A stretch of 21,309 nt of DNA from an uncultured Clostridia bacterium (GTDB taxonomy: Bacteria > Bacillota > Clostridia > Oscillospirales > Acutalibacteraceae), in NCBI GenBank assembly GCA_937919155.1, contig CALFPM010000063.1, positions 1 through 21,309 of the forward strand. Direction: 5' to 3'. Positions within the stretch are counted from its first letter, which is position 1; each line of letters begins with the position of its first letter. The translations under genes and the position numbers were made by a program. Below, one piece after another: positions 1 through 7,097 of the stretch. The notes below the pieces were generated by a model, which did not search any database, was not told the origin of the DNA, and worked only from the letters and a program-made list of their open reading frames with translations.

Positions 1-1
1 C

Positions 2-349
2 ACCCCCGATGGCACCGGCGTCCGTGATTACATCCATGTGGTGGATCTGGCAAAGGGTCATGTGGCGGCGGTGGAATACACCGACAAAAACCTGGGCTGC
101 GAGGTGTTCAATCTGGGCACCGGCACCGGCTACAGTGTGCTGGATATGGTCAAGACCTTCCGGGATGTCAATGAAGTGGCGCTGCCCTATGTGATCGCGC
201 CCCGCCGCCCCGGCGATATTGCCACCTGCTATTCCGACCCCTCAAAGGCAAAGGAAGAGCTTGGCTGGGTTGCAACAAGAGGAATTGACGAAATGTGCGA
301 GGATTCATGGCGCTGGCAGTCACAGAATCCCAACGGATACGATTCATAA
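2..349 (+). CDS. galE: UDP-glucose 4-epimerase, C-terminal part (5' end outside window)
   Basis: This is the end of a GalE-type NAD-dependent epimerase, which interconverts UDP-glucose and UDP-galactose in the cytoplasm. It is open from the window edge in frame 2. Visible family landmarks are DGTGVRDYIHVVDLAKGHV near the start, the EVFNLGTGTGYSVL segment, the PRRPGD-A-CY nucleotide-binding segment, the AKEELGW segment and a C-terminus ending in WRWQSQNPNGYDS. These are all typical of the last third of bacterial GalE. About 115 codons remain of a usual 330-340. The stop is 10 bases before the next start codon, so it may be cotranscribed with the ACT gene, although the two are not functionally linked in any way I know. 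Base use changes sharply within the gene: positions 1-240 are about 61% GC by hand count with CTG/GTG/ACC codons, while 241-349 are about 49% with CTT/GTT/ACA/AGA codons like the rest of the window. Confidence 0.93.
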   Translation, partial: TPDGTGVRDYIHVVDLAKGHVAAVEYTDKNLGCEVFNLGTGTGYSVLDMVKTFRDVNEVALPYVIAPRRPGDIATCYSDPSKAKEELGWVATRGIDEMCEDSWRWQSQNPNGYDS

Positions 350-359
350 GGAGAAGATT

Positions 360-629
360 ATGAGAGCTGTTATTACTGTTATCGGTAAGGACATGGTCGG
401 TATCCTTGCAAAGGTTTCCACCGAGTGTTCAAACCACAACATCAATGTTCTTGAAGTTACTCAGTCCATTCTTCAGGACCTTTTCGCAATGATTATGATG
501 GTTGATTTTTCAAAATCAGACCTTCCTTTCACCGAATTTTCAGATATGCTTGGCAAAATGGGCAGTGATATGGGTCTGTCAATCCACGTTATGCACGAGG
601 ATATTTTCAATGCCATGCACACAATATGA
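360..629 (+). CDS. ACT domain-containing protein (UPF0237 family)
   Basis: This 89-residue single ACT domain begins MRAVITVIGKDMVGILAKVS, the classic beta-alpha start of an ACT fold with a DxVGI ligand-binding turn, and continues with an NINVLEVTQ segment. ACT domains bind small ligands, usually amino acids, and act as regulatory subunits. This stand-alone type resembles GcvR-like or UPF0237 proteins. The ATG at 360 is preceded by AAGGAG at 348-353. Ten bases separate its stop from the UPF0210 gene, and this two-gene order is conserved in many Firmicutes, including streptococci. The likely role, by inference, is as the ligand-sensing partner of the UPF0210 protein. The ligand is not known. 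A longer in-frame reading from 219 runs through galE and has no ribosome-binding site, so I did not use it. Confidence 0.92.
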   Translation: MRAVITVIGKDMVGILAKVSTECSNHNINVLEVTQSILQDLFAMIMMVDFSKSDLPFTEFSDMLGKMGSDMGLSIHVMHEDIFNAMHTI

Positions 630-639
630 GGTGACCTAA

Positions 640-1998
640 ATGCTTAACGCAAGAGATATTCTTGAAACCATAACAATGATTCAGGACGAACACCTTGACG
701 TCCGTACAATCACGATGGGTATTTCTCTTCTCGACTGCTGCCACAGCGATGTTGATGTTATGTGTCAGAGAGTTTATGACAAGATCACACGCTACGCAAA
801 AGACCTTGTGAAAACAGGCGAGCAGATTGAAAAAGAGCTTGGTATTCCCATTATCAACAAAAGAATTTCCGTTACTCCCGCGGCAATGATTCTTGCATCC
901 TGCGAAAACAAGGATGCGGTAAAGCTTGCCCTGACCCTTGAAAAGGCGGCAGTCACCTGCGGAGTTAACTTTCTTGGCGGATTTTCCGCCCTTGTGCAGA
1001 AAGGTTTCGGCCCCGGCGACAAGGAGCTTATCGAAGCTATTCCCGAGGCTCTCAGCGTTACCGACCACATCTGCTCATCCGTCAACATCGGCTCAACAAA
1101 GGCAGGCATCAATATGGATGCCGTTGCGCTTATGGGCAAGGTTGTCAGAAAAAGCGCAGAGCTGACCGCAGACAGAGATTGCATCGGCCCTGCAAAGCTT
1201 GTTGTGTTCTGCAACGCTCCCGAGGATAACCCCTTTATGGCAGGTGCATTCCACGGCGCAGGCGAGCCTGATTGCGTTATCAACGTAGGCGTTTCAGGCC
1301 CCGGTGTTGTGAGAGCGGCACTTGCAAAGGCAGGCGATTGCGACCTTACTGCAGTTGCAGACCTCATCAAGAAAACCGCATTCAAAATCACCCGTATGGG
1401 TCAGCTTGTTGCAACAGAGGCTTCACGCAGACTCGGCGTTCCTTTCGGCATTGTTGACCTTTCGCTTGCCCCCACACCTGCAATCGGCGACTCCGTTGCT
1501 CATATTCTTGAGGAAATGGGTCTTGAGTGTTGCGGTTGCCACGGCACAACAGCCGCACTTGCACTTCTTAACGATGCGGTTAAAAAAGGCGGCGTAATGG
1601 CATCGTCACACGTTGGCGGACTTTCAGGCGCATTCATCCCCGTAACTGAAGACGCAGGTATGATTGATGCGGCTCGTTGCGGCGCACTCACTCTCAACAA
1701 GCTTGAAGCAATGACTGCGGTTTGCTCCGTTGGTCTTGATATGATTAACATTCCCGGCGACACACCTGCCGAGGTTATCTCTGCAATTATTGCGGACGAG
1801 GCGGCAATCGGTATGGTTAACTCAAAAACCACAGCCGTCAGAGTTATCCCTGCAATCGGCAAACAGGTCGGCGAAGAATTAAGCTTCGGCGGACTTCTCG
1901 GAAGCGGCCCCGTTATGCCTCTTTCAACCTGCTCCCCTGCAAAATTCATCGGCAGAGGCGGCAGAATCCCTGCACCTATGCAGAGCCTCAAAAACTAA
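640..1998 (+). CDS. UPF0210 / PFL-like protein (DUF711 family)
   Basis: This 452-residue cytoplasmic protein matches the UPF0210 family throughout: MLNARDILETITMIQDEHLDVRTITMGISL at the start, INKRISVTP near residue 70, a glycine-rich FLGGFSALVQKGF region, GVSGPGVV in the middle and LGSGPVMPLS near the C-terminus. The family is often labelled PFL-like because of a distant relation to the pyruvate formate-lyase fold, but its reaction has not been firmly established as far as I know. I see no classic glycyl-radical signature. Length is normal for the family. The ATG at 640 follows GAGGTG at 628-633, which overlaps the upstream ACT stop, suggesting translational coupling. A strong terminator follows at once, so galE-ACT-UPF0210 may form the end of one transcript. 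Confidence 0.93.
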   Translation: MLNARDILETITMIQDEHLDVRTITMGISLLDCCHSDVDVMCQRVYDKITRYAKDLVKTGEQIEKELGIPIINKRISVTPAAMILASCENKDAVKLALTLEKAAVTCGVNFLGGFSALVQKGFGPGDKELIEAIPEALSVTDHICSSVNIGSTKAGINMDAVALMGKVVRKSAELTADRDCIGPAKLVVFCNAPEDNPFMAGAFHGAGEPDCVINVGVSGPGVVRAALAKAGDCDLTAVADLIKKTAFKITRMGQLVATEASRRLGVPFGIVDLSLAPTPAIGDSVAHILEEMGLECCGCHGTTAALALLNDAVKKGGVMASSHVGGLSGAFIPVTEDAGMIDAARCGALTLNKLEAMTAVCSVGLDMINIPGDTPAEVISAIIADEAAIGMVNSKTTAVRVIPAIGKQVGEELSFGGLLGSGPVMPLSTCSPAKFIGRGGRIPAPMQSLKN

Positions 1999-2000
1999 TG

Positions 2001-2028
2001 AAAGCGGAGCAAAAGCTCCGCTTTTTTT
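2001..2028 (+). terminator. Intrinsic terminator after the UPF0210 gene
   Basis: A perfect 10-bp stem (AAAGCGGAGC at 2001-2010 with GCTCCGCTTT at 2015-2024) with an AAAA loop runs into a T tract at 2022-2028. It begins two bases after the UPF0210 stop codon. Confidence 0.93.
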
Positions 2029-2035
2029 AATTCAA

Positions 2036-2070
2036 AATAAAAACGCCACACTCCGAAAAGTGCGGCGTTT
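2036..2070 (-). terminator. Intrinsic terminator of the rpsF-ssb-rpsR operon
   Basis: The stem pairs 2041-2052 with 2059-2070 (12 positions) around a short CCGAAA loop. Its single non-Watson-Crick position is A-C when read on the plus strand but a G-U wobble when transcribed on the minus strand, so the minus-strand RNA folds better. This matches the operon direction. The U tract on that strand (TTATTTTG) is modest. It lies 11 bases beyond the rpsR stop. Confidence 0.82.
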
Positions 2071-2081
2071 GCTTTTTATAA

Positions 2082-2327
2082 TCAGTCACTTGTGTAGGGA
2101 AGAAGAGCAATCTGACGTGCACGCTTGATAGCGGTTGTCAGCTCACGCTGATGCTTAGCGCAAGTACCTGTCACACGGCGGGGAAGGATCTTTGCTCTGT
2201 CTGAAGTGAACTTGTTAAGCTTGTTTACATCCTTGTAGTCGATGCATTCAACCTTTTCAACACAGAAAGCACAAACCTTTCTGCGGCCCTTCTTGTTGGG
2301 TCTTCTTTCGCTTCTGTCGTAAGCCAT
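2082..2327 (-). CDS. rpsR: 30S ribosomal protein S18
   Basis: This 81-residue S18 is a primary component of the small-subunit platform and binds 16S rRNA as a complex with S6. The sequence shows the basic N-terminus, then KVCAFC (Cys19, Cys22), IDYKDVNKL, the IL-PRRVTGTCAKHQRELTTAIKRAR core and a C-terminal LLPYTSD. Cys19/Cys22 together with Cys56/His59 make this look like the zinc-ribbon ('C+') version of S18 rather than the cysteine-free paralogue; this is inferred from residues only. A strong AAGGAGG ribosome-binding site lies about 10 bases upstream of the ATG. It is the last gene of the classic rpsF-ssb-rpsR operon. Confidence 0.97.
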   Translation of the reverse strand: MAYDRSERRPNKKGRRKVCAFCVEKVECIDYKDVNKLNKFTSDRAKILPRRVTGTCAKHQRELTTAIKRARQIALLPYTSD

Positions 2328-2366
2328 TTGGATTAAACCTCCTTTTCAGTTTCAGTCAATGCGATC

Positions 2367-2810
2367 TCAGAACGGGAGATCGTCTTCGGGAATTTCTTTG
2401 AAATCGCCCTCATCTGCAGTTGAATATGAGGGTGCGGGCTGAGCTGCTGCATAGCTGTCCTCTCTCGCGAAAGAACCTGTGCCGCCTTCTGCCTTTGAGC
2501 CGCAGAAGCTGACATTGTCTGCTACAATTTCAACAGCCTTTCTCTTGTTGCCGTTCTTGTCCTCATACATTCTTGTCTGGATGTAGCCCTGAACAGCAAT
2601 CATTGAACCCTTGCGGAAATACTTGCAAACGAACTCTGCAGTCTGTCTCCATGCAATGATGTCAATGAAATCTGCCTGACGGTCTTCTCCCTGGCGGTTG
2701 AAGCGTCTGTCAACGGCTACTGTGAACGATGATACGGAAATTCCGCTTCCGGTAGTGCGAAGCTCGGGGTCTGCAACAAGTCTGCCCATAATTACGGCAT
2801 TATTTAACAT
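2367..2810 (-). CDS. ssb: Single-stranded DNA-binding protein
   Basis: This 147-residue bacterial SSB binds single-stranded DNA as a tetramer during replication, recombination and repair. The N-terminal OB fold (about residues 1-105) begins MLNNAVIMGRLVADPELR and includes FTVAVDRRFNRQGEDRQADFI, WRQTAEFV and GSMIAVQGYIQTRMYEDKNG. A short low-complexity linker follows, ending in the acidic tip EDDLPF, which recruits partner proteins. The length is typical of Firmicute SSBs with short linkers. The ATG follows AAGGAGGTCGCAAA. It lies between rpsF (12-base gap) and rpsR (39-base gap), the standard order. A 7-bp hairpin (2362-2368 with 2376-2382) covers the codons of the acidic tip and the stop. 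Confidence 0.97.
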   Translation of the reverse strand: MLNNAVIMGRLVADPELRTTGSGISVSSFTVAVDRRFNRQGEDRQADFIDIIAWRQTAEFVCKYFRKGSMIAVQGYIQTRMYEDKNGNKRKAVEIVADNVSFCGSKAEGGTGSFAREDSYAAAQPAPSYSTADEGDFKEIPEDDLPF

Positions 2811-2822
2811 TTTGCGACCTCC

Positions 2823-3113
2823 TTAGTTCTTCTTAACAATGAGTGAGCGAAGCACGCCGTCTGTAATCTTTACAACACGGTCAAGCTCTGCGGGGAATTC
2901 AGGAGCAGCCTGATAGTTGAAGAGAACGTAATAACCCTCTGCCTCGTCGTTGATAAGGTAAGCGAGCTTGCGCTTGCCCCATTCATCAACGCTGTCAAGA
3001 GTGCCGTTAGCTTCAATCATAGCCTTGAATTTCTCCACAAGGGGCTGTGCAGCCTCCTCACCGTTGGCAACTGAAAAAACCAACATTGTCTCGTAGCTGA
3101 TGTTTGCTGACAT
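2823..3113 (-). CDS. rpsF: 30S ribosomal protein S6
   Basis: This 96-residue S6 assembles with S18 on the platform of the small subunit. Family landmarks are YETMLVFSVANGEE near the start, VDEWGKRKLAYLINDEAEGYYVLFNY in the centre and LRSLIVKK at the end. I placed the start at the ATG at 3113, preceded by AAGGAGGTG at 3122-3130. An upstream in-frame ATG at 3161 would add 16 residues translated from the leader hairpin and is not supported. It is the first gene of the rpsF-ssb-rpsR operon, with a near-consensus promoter about 95 bases upstream. Confidence 0.97.
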   Translation of the reverse strand: MSANISYETMLVFSVANGEEAAQPLVEKFKAMIEANGTLDSVDEWGKRKLAYLINDEAEGYYVLFNYQAAPEFPAELDRVVKITDGVLRSLIVKKN

Positions 3114-3137
3114 TCTTAAAGCACCTCCTTCTGGTCT

Positions 3138-3161
3138 TTGGCCACGGTGCATCCGTGGCAA
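3138..3161 (-). promoter_or_regulatory. Candidate S6:S18 autoregulatory leader hairpin
   Basis: In the rpsF leader RNA (minus strand), GCCACGG and CCGTGGC form a perfect 7-bp stem (3153-3159 with 3141-3147) closed by a 5-base loop, just upstream of the ribosome-binding site. Many bacterial rpsF leaders carry a hairpin with a conserved CCG that mimics the S6:S18 site in 16S rRNA and feeds back on translation. The ACCGTGGCCAAAGACC stretch here resembles the rRNA sequence CCGGUGGCGAAGG. The position and the CCG fit. Assignment to that leader class is inference. Confidence 0.5.
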
Positions 3162-3208
3162 GGAATAAAATTTGTTTTAATCCTGCTGTTCTTTCACAGC
3201 GGTTTATA

Positions 3209-3237
3209 ATTTTAACAGAATAACGCCATATTGTCAA
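3209..3237 (-). promoter_or_regulatory. Sigma-A promoter of rpsF-ssb-rpsR
   Basis: On the minus strand, TTGACA (3232-3237) and TAAAAT (3209-3214) are separated by exactly 17 bases. It sits 96 bases upstream of the rpsF start, leaving room for the leader hairpin. Confidence 0.88.
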
Positions 3238-3262
3238 GCAAATTTAAAAATTTAGTTGGGTC

Positions 3263-3291
3263 TTGCAGAAATTAATATATAAGGATATAAT
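3263..3291 (+). promoter_or_regulatory. Sigma-A promoter of uvrC
   Basis: TTGCAG (3263-3268) and a perfect TATAAT (3286-3291) are 17 bases apart, giving a short leader of about 30 bases before the uvrC start. The divergent rpsF promoter lies 26 bases away. No SOS box typical of Firmicutes (GAAC-N4-GTTC) is seen here. Confidence 0.8.
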
Positions 3292-3327
3292 AATATATAC
3301 AATTCTACCAAAACGGAGGTGAACATT

Positions 3328-5175
3328 ATGAATGAACGCTTGCCATATCTGAGAAAAAAGTCAATGAGCCTGCCCCTTACACCCGGTGTTTACCTGATGA
3401 AAAACAATAAGGGTGAGATTATTTATGTGGGCAAGGCAAAAGCTCTGAAAAACAGAGTCAGCTCCTATTTCGGCTCTCAGAATAACCTTTGGGTAAAGGT
3501 GCGCCGTATGGTGGAAAACGTTGAAGATTTCGATTATATTATGTGCGACAGTGAGTTTGAAGCGCTTATTCTCGAATGTTCACTCATCAAACAGCACGCT
3601 CCGAAATACAACATACTTCTCAAAGACGATAAAGGTTATCACTACATCAAAATCACCAAAAACGGCTGGAAAAATTTCACCGCCGTAAAGCAGAGGCTTG
3701 ATGACGGCGCAGAATATATCGGCCCTTACACCAACTCATTCGGCATAACCAATGCCATTGACACGGCAAAAAAAATATTTATGCTCCCCCAATGCAACAA
3801 GGTTTTTCCCCGCGACTTCAAAAAAAGCAGACCATGTCTTAATCATTTCATCGGTCAGTGCGCCGCACCCTGCGCAGGCAAAATGAGCGCAGAGGCATAT
3901 GCCGAAGCAGTTGACGCTGCAATTGATTTCATTATCAACGGCTCGGGCAAGGCAATTGAAGAGCTTACGGCAAAAATGCTTGAAGCCTCCGAAAATCTTG
4001 AATTCGAAAAAGCCGCCAAAATAAGAGATAAAATCAACGCCATCAAAAAAGTTACCGAAAAGCAGAAAGTTGTTGCCGCTTCAGTTGAGGAGCAGGATGT
4101 TTTTGCAACGGTTTGCTCGGATTCAAAGGCTTGCCTTTCTGTTTTGCGTTTCAAGGATGCACGGCTTTATGACAGCGAGCATTTCATCATTGACCTGCCC
4201 GACAGTATGCCTGAGGCGCGCCACGAGCTTATCCGCAGTTACTATTCAATGCGTGACTTTGTGCCCAGACGCATTGCCGTTGACGGCGAGGTCGAGGGCA
4301 GCGAATTGCTTTGCGAATGGCTTTCTTCCCTTGCCAAACGCAAGGTCAGCATCGTCACTCCCCAAAGAGGCGAACAGCATTCGCTCATTGAAATGTGCCG
4401 TTCAAATGCGGCGCAGAAGCTGGCGATTTATCTTGGCAAAACAGGAAAATCCACCGCCGCTCTTGATGAGCTTGGCACCTTGCTCGGACTGAAATCGCCC
4501 CCGAAATTCATCGAATCATACGATATATCCCACACCGCAGGCACGGAAAATGTTGCAGGAATGGTTGTTTTCAAGGACGGTCTGCCCTATAAAAAGGCAT
4601 ACCGCCGCTTTAAAATCAAAGGTTTTACAGGTCAGGATGACTACGCATCAATGGCAGAAGTAATCGAGCGAAGAATTCTGCGTTATTTTGAAGAAAAAGA
4701 CAGCGGCGAAGGCTTTGGCAGGCTGCCCGACCTTATTCTTCTTGACGGCGGAAGCGGTCAGGTTAATGCGGTCAGACCCGTGCTCCAAAAATACAATCTT
4801 GATATTCCCCTTTTCGGAATGGTCAAGGATTCCCACCACAAAACCCGCGCCATTGCCCTTTCGGGTGACGAGCTTTCTCTGACCTCAAAGAGGGCGGCAT
4901 TCACCCTTGTTTCAACCATTCAGGAGGAAGTGCACAGGTATTCCGTTGAATATCACCGCAGCCGCAGAAAAAAATCCGCTCTCTCCTCAACCCTCACTTC
5001 AATTGAGGGCATCGGTGAAAGCAGATGCAAAACCCTGCTCAGGCATTTTAAAACCGTAAAAGCGGTTTCGGAGGCAAGCATAGACGACCTCGCTTCCGTC
5101 AAGGGTATGAACAAAAACGCGGCAAAGGCGGTTTATGAGGCTTTTCACGGTCAAAATATTGATACAGATAATTAA
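3328..5175 (+). CDS. uvrC: Excinuclease ABC subunit C (UvrC)
   Basis: UvrC makes both incisions in nucleotide excision repair, working with UvrA and UvrB. The 615-residue protein has the full domain order: an N-terminal GIY-YIG nuclease (GVYLMKNNKGEIIYVGKAK near residues 20-40, with the FEALILECSLIK catalytic Glu region), a UVR motif that contacts UvrB (ASENLEFEKAAKIRDKI, about residues 215-235), the RNase H-like nuclease for the 5' cut (FIESYDISH, LPDLILLDGG and VKDSHHK supply acidic residues and a His), and a C-terminal helix-hairpin-helix pair (IEGIGESRCKTLL and VKGMNKNAAKAV). I chose ATG 3328 because GGAGGT at 3315-3320 is correctly spaced. The GTG at 3319 overlaps the ribosome-binding site. 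Confidence 0.97.
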   Translation: MNERLPYLRKKSMSLPLTPGVYLMKNNKGEIIYVGKAKALKNRVSSYFGSQNNLWVKVRRMVENVEDFDYIMCDSEFEALILECSLIKQHAPKYNILLKDDKGYHYIKITKNGWKNFTAVKQRLDDGAEYIGPYTNSFGITNAIDTAKKIFMLPQCNKVFPRDFKKSRPCLNHFIGQCAAPCAGKMSAEAYAEAVDAAIDFIINGSGKAIEELTAKMLEASENLEFEKAAKIRDKINAIKKVTEKQKVVAASVEEQDVFATVCSDSKACLSVLRFKDARLYDSEHFIIDLPDSMPEARHELIRSYYSMRDFVPRRIAVDGEVEGSELLCEWLSSLAKRKVSIVTPQRGEQHSLIEMCRSNAAQKLAIYLGKTGKSTAALDELGTLLGLKSPPKFIESYDISHTAGTENVAGMVVFKDGLPYKKAYRRFKIKGFTGQDDYASMAEVIERRILRYFEEKDSGEGFGRLPDLILLDGGSGQVNAVRPVLQKYNLDIPLFGMVKDSHHKTRAIALSGDELSLTSKRAAFTLVSTIQEEVHRYSVEYHRSRRKKSALSSTLTSIEGIGESRCKTLLRHFKTVKAVSEASIDDLASVKGMNKNAAKAVYEAFHGQNIDTDN

Positions 5176-5211
5176 TTTTACAACTTTTTTTCCATTTGTT
5201 AACTTTTAATC

Positions 5212-5241
5212 TTGACATAACGCCATAATTAATGCGATAAT
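5212..5241 (+). promoter_or_regulatory. Sigma-A promoter of the rsmD-coaD operon
   Basis: A consensus TTGACA (5212-5217) and GATAAT (5236-5241) are separated by 18 bases, 30 bases before the rsmD ATG, which has its own GCGGAGGA ribosome-binding site. No convincing terminator separates it from uvrC. Confidence 0.82.
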
Positions 5242-5271
5242 AAACTGATAATACTCTGCGGAGGATTTATA

Positions 5272-5811
5272 ATGAGAGTAATTACAGGAACAGCGAGAGG
5301 TATGACTCTCAGAACACTTGAAGGCACGGATGTGCGCCCCACCACAGACAAGGTTAAGGAAGCCGTTTTCAGCGCATTTCAGTTTGAAATCGAAGGCAGA
5401 CGCATTCTTGATTTGTTTGCAGGCTCGGGTCAGCTGGGCATTGAGGCTCTCAGCCGAGGTGCCGAAAGCGCAGTTTTTGTTGATGCGGATAAAAACGCAG
5501 TCAGAATCGTAAAAGAAAATCTGGCAAAAACAAAGTTGGACAGCCGCGCAACCGTTGTTCAGACTGACTCCATCGCTTTTCTTTCAATGACAGACAGAGT
5601 TTTCGACCTTGCTTTTCTTGACCCTCCTTACGAAAGAGGTTTTCTTCAGAAAGCCCTTGCAAAAATGGACGGTCTGATTTCAGAGGGCGGCGCAGTTATC
5701 TGCGAGCATCCCTTCAAAGAGGAGCTTGAAGAACGCTACGGTTCATTGGTAAAAACAAAAGAATATAAATACAGCAAAACAGCTGTAACCGTTTATCGGA
5801 AGGAAGGATAA
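5272..5811 (+). CDS. rsmD: 16S rRNA (guanine966-N2)-methyltransferase RsmD
   Basis: This 179-residue SAM-dependent methyltransferase modifies G966 of 16S rRNA during small-subunit assembly. The RsmD signature MRVITGTARG opens the protein, followed by RPTTDKVKEAVFS (about residues 22-34), the SAM-binding motif LDLFAGSG (46-53), VDAD (70-73) and the N-methyltransferase catalytic motif DPPY (117-120). The length is typical. It leads an operon with coaD, starting two bases after its stop. The rsmD-coaD pairing is widespread in Firmicutes. Confidence 0.95.
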   Translation: MRVITGTARGMTLRTLEGTDVRPTTDKVKEAVFSAFQFEIEGRRILDLFAGSGQLGIEALSRGAESAVFVDADKNAVRIVKENLAKTKLDSRATVVQTDSIAFLSMTDRVFDLAFLDPPYERGFLQKALAKMDGLISEGGAVICEHPFKEELEERYGSLVKTKEYKYSKTAVTVYRKEG

Positions 5812-5813
5812 AT

Positions 5814-6314
5814 GTGAAAACAGCAATCTGCCCCGGCAGTTTTGACCCGGTAACAATCGGTCATATTGAAGTTATCCGCCGTGCCGCAAAGCTTTTCGAC
5901 AAGGTAATTGTTGTTGTTATGATAAATTACCACAAGCCTGCAGGCTATTTCACCGTTGATGAACGAGTTGAGCTTCTCAAAAGAAGTCTTACGGACATTG
6001 ACAATGTTGAGATTGAAACCAACAGCGGACTTCTTGCGGAATATGCAAAAGAAAAAGGTGCCTGCGCCGTTGTGAAGGGTCTTCGCGCGGTGTCCGACTT
6101 CGAATATGAATTCCAGCAGGCACTGACAAACAAAAAACTCAATCCCGAGCTTGAAACCGTTTTCCTCACGGCAAATGCGGAAAATATGTATCTTTCCTCA
6201 AGCGTTGTGAAGCAGGTTTGTGAGTTCGGCGGAGATATAAGCGAATTTGTACCCGCTGAGGTATGCGATGATATAATCAGAAGAATAAAAGAAAGGAACA
6301 GGATTACACAATGA
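5814..6314 (+). CDS. coaD: Pantetheine-phosphate adenylyltransferase (CoaD)
   Basis: CoaD transfers AMP to 4'-phosphopantetheine, the fourth step of coenzyme A synthesis. The 166-residue protein carries the nucleotidyltransferase start AICPGSFDPVTIGH, with the TIGH adenylate-binding motif at residues 14-17, the KGLRAVSDFEYE region (88-99) and the YLSSSVVK segment (127-133). The start is GTG at 5814, with AGGAAGGA just upstream. Two bases before it sits an ATG immediately followed by TGA (5812-5817), so a start-stop minimal frame overlaps the true start codon. Its stop overlaps the next start in an ATGA, indicating translational coupling. Confidence 0.96.
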   Translation: MKTAICPGSFDPVTIGHIEVIRRAAKLFDKVIVVVMINYHKPAGYFTVDERVELLKRSLTDIDNVEIETNSGLLAEYAKEKGACAVVKGLRAVSDFEYEFQQALTNKKLNPELETVFLTANAENMYLSSSVVKQVCEFGGDISEFVPAEVCDDIIRRIKERNRITQ

Positions 6315-7093
6315 ATATTGAAAGCTTACTTGACCAGATTGAAGATATTATTGATTCAGGTTCAAAGGTTCCCCTGTCAAGCAAAATCGGAGTAGATGCA
6401 GCTGCAATCAGAACAGCTATCGAGGACATCAGACTCAACCTCCCCAATGAAATCACACAGGCAAGAGCAATCGTTGCCGACAGAAACAATATTCTTATCA
6501 AGGCAAAGGACGAGGCAGTTAACTGCGTTACGGGCGCACAGGAAAAGTCAAGAGCGCTCATCACCTCTGCAGAAGACAAGGTAAGAGCACTTGTTCTCAA
6601 AACGGAAGAATATTCCAAGAATAAGGTTGCCGAGGCTGAGGCTCAGGCAAAGCAGATTGTTAACACTGCAAACGAAGATGCAAAAATTATCAGAGCAAAC
6701 GCTCAGCTTGAAGCCGCAGCTATGGTTGACAGCAGCGAAATCGTTGTTCAGGCAAAAGCTACCGCAGAATCAATCGCAAAAGCCGCTCAGGATGAAGCTG
6801 CATCCACCATTACAGGCGCAAAAGCTCAGGCAGACAACATTGTCAGTGCCGCAACCGAACAGGCAGAAAGACAGATTGCAGCAGCAAGAGCAACATCTGA
6901 CGAAGCTATCGACAAGGCTAACAAATGGTCAGCTGAAATCCGCATTGCAGCCGGCGATTTCATTGAAGATATTATGAAGACCGCCAACGATGCGGTTGCA
7001 TCAAGCCTTATGCAGATTCAGTCTGCACGCGATAATATCCGCAATGTTACAGGCAAGATTGAAAATCCCAACGCAACTGAAACAGAAGAATAA
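6311..7093 (+). CDS. Hendecad coiled-coil protein following coaD
   Basis: This 260-residue soluble protein has no signal peptide or membrane span. From about residue 50 to 245 it is an almost unbroken Ala/Glu/Lys-rich helix. From residue 133 to about 243 an isoleucine or other large aliphatic recurs every 11 residues (near 133, 144, 155, 166/167, 177, 188/189, 199/200, 210, 221, 232/233 and 243). This hendecad pattern is typical of right-handed or parallel coiled coils such as the ATP synthase b subunit stalk. The first 45 residues look like a small separate helical head, and the tail is acidic. It overlaps coaD by 4 bases. Homologues in this position are often labelled ATPase or hypothetical, and I do not know a function. 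A scaffold, stalk or DivIVA-like role is only a guess. Confidence 0.88.
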   Translation: MNIESLLDQIEDIIDSGSKVPLSSKIGVDAAAIRTAIEDIRLNLPNEITQARAIVADRNNILIKAKDEAVNCVTGAQEKSRALITSAEDKVRALVLKTEEYSKNKVAEAEAQAKQIVNTANEDAKIIRANAQLEAAAMVDSSEIVVQAKATAESIAKAAQDEAASTITGAKAQADNIVSAATEQAERQIAAARATSDEAIDKANKWSAEIRIAAGDFIEDIMKTANDAVASSLMQIQSARDNIRNVTGKIENPNATETEE

Positions 7094-7097
7094 CAAA

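Noticed and set aside
3241..3327. SOS (LexA) control of uvrC
   Set aside because: No GAAC-N4-GTTC site is visible around the promoter.
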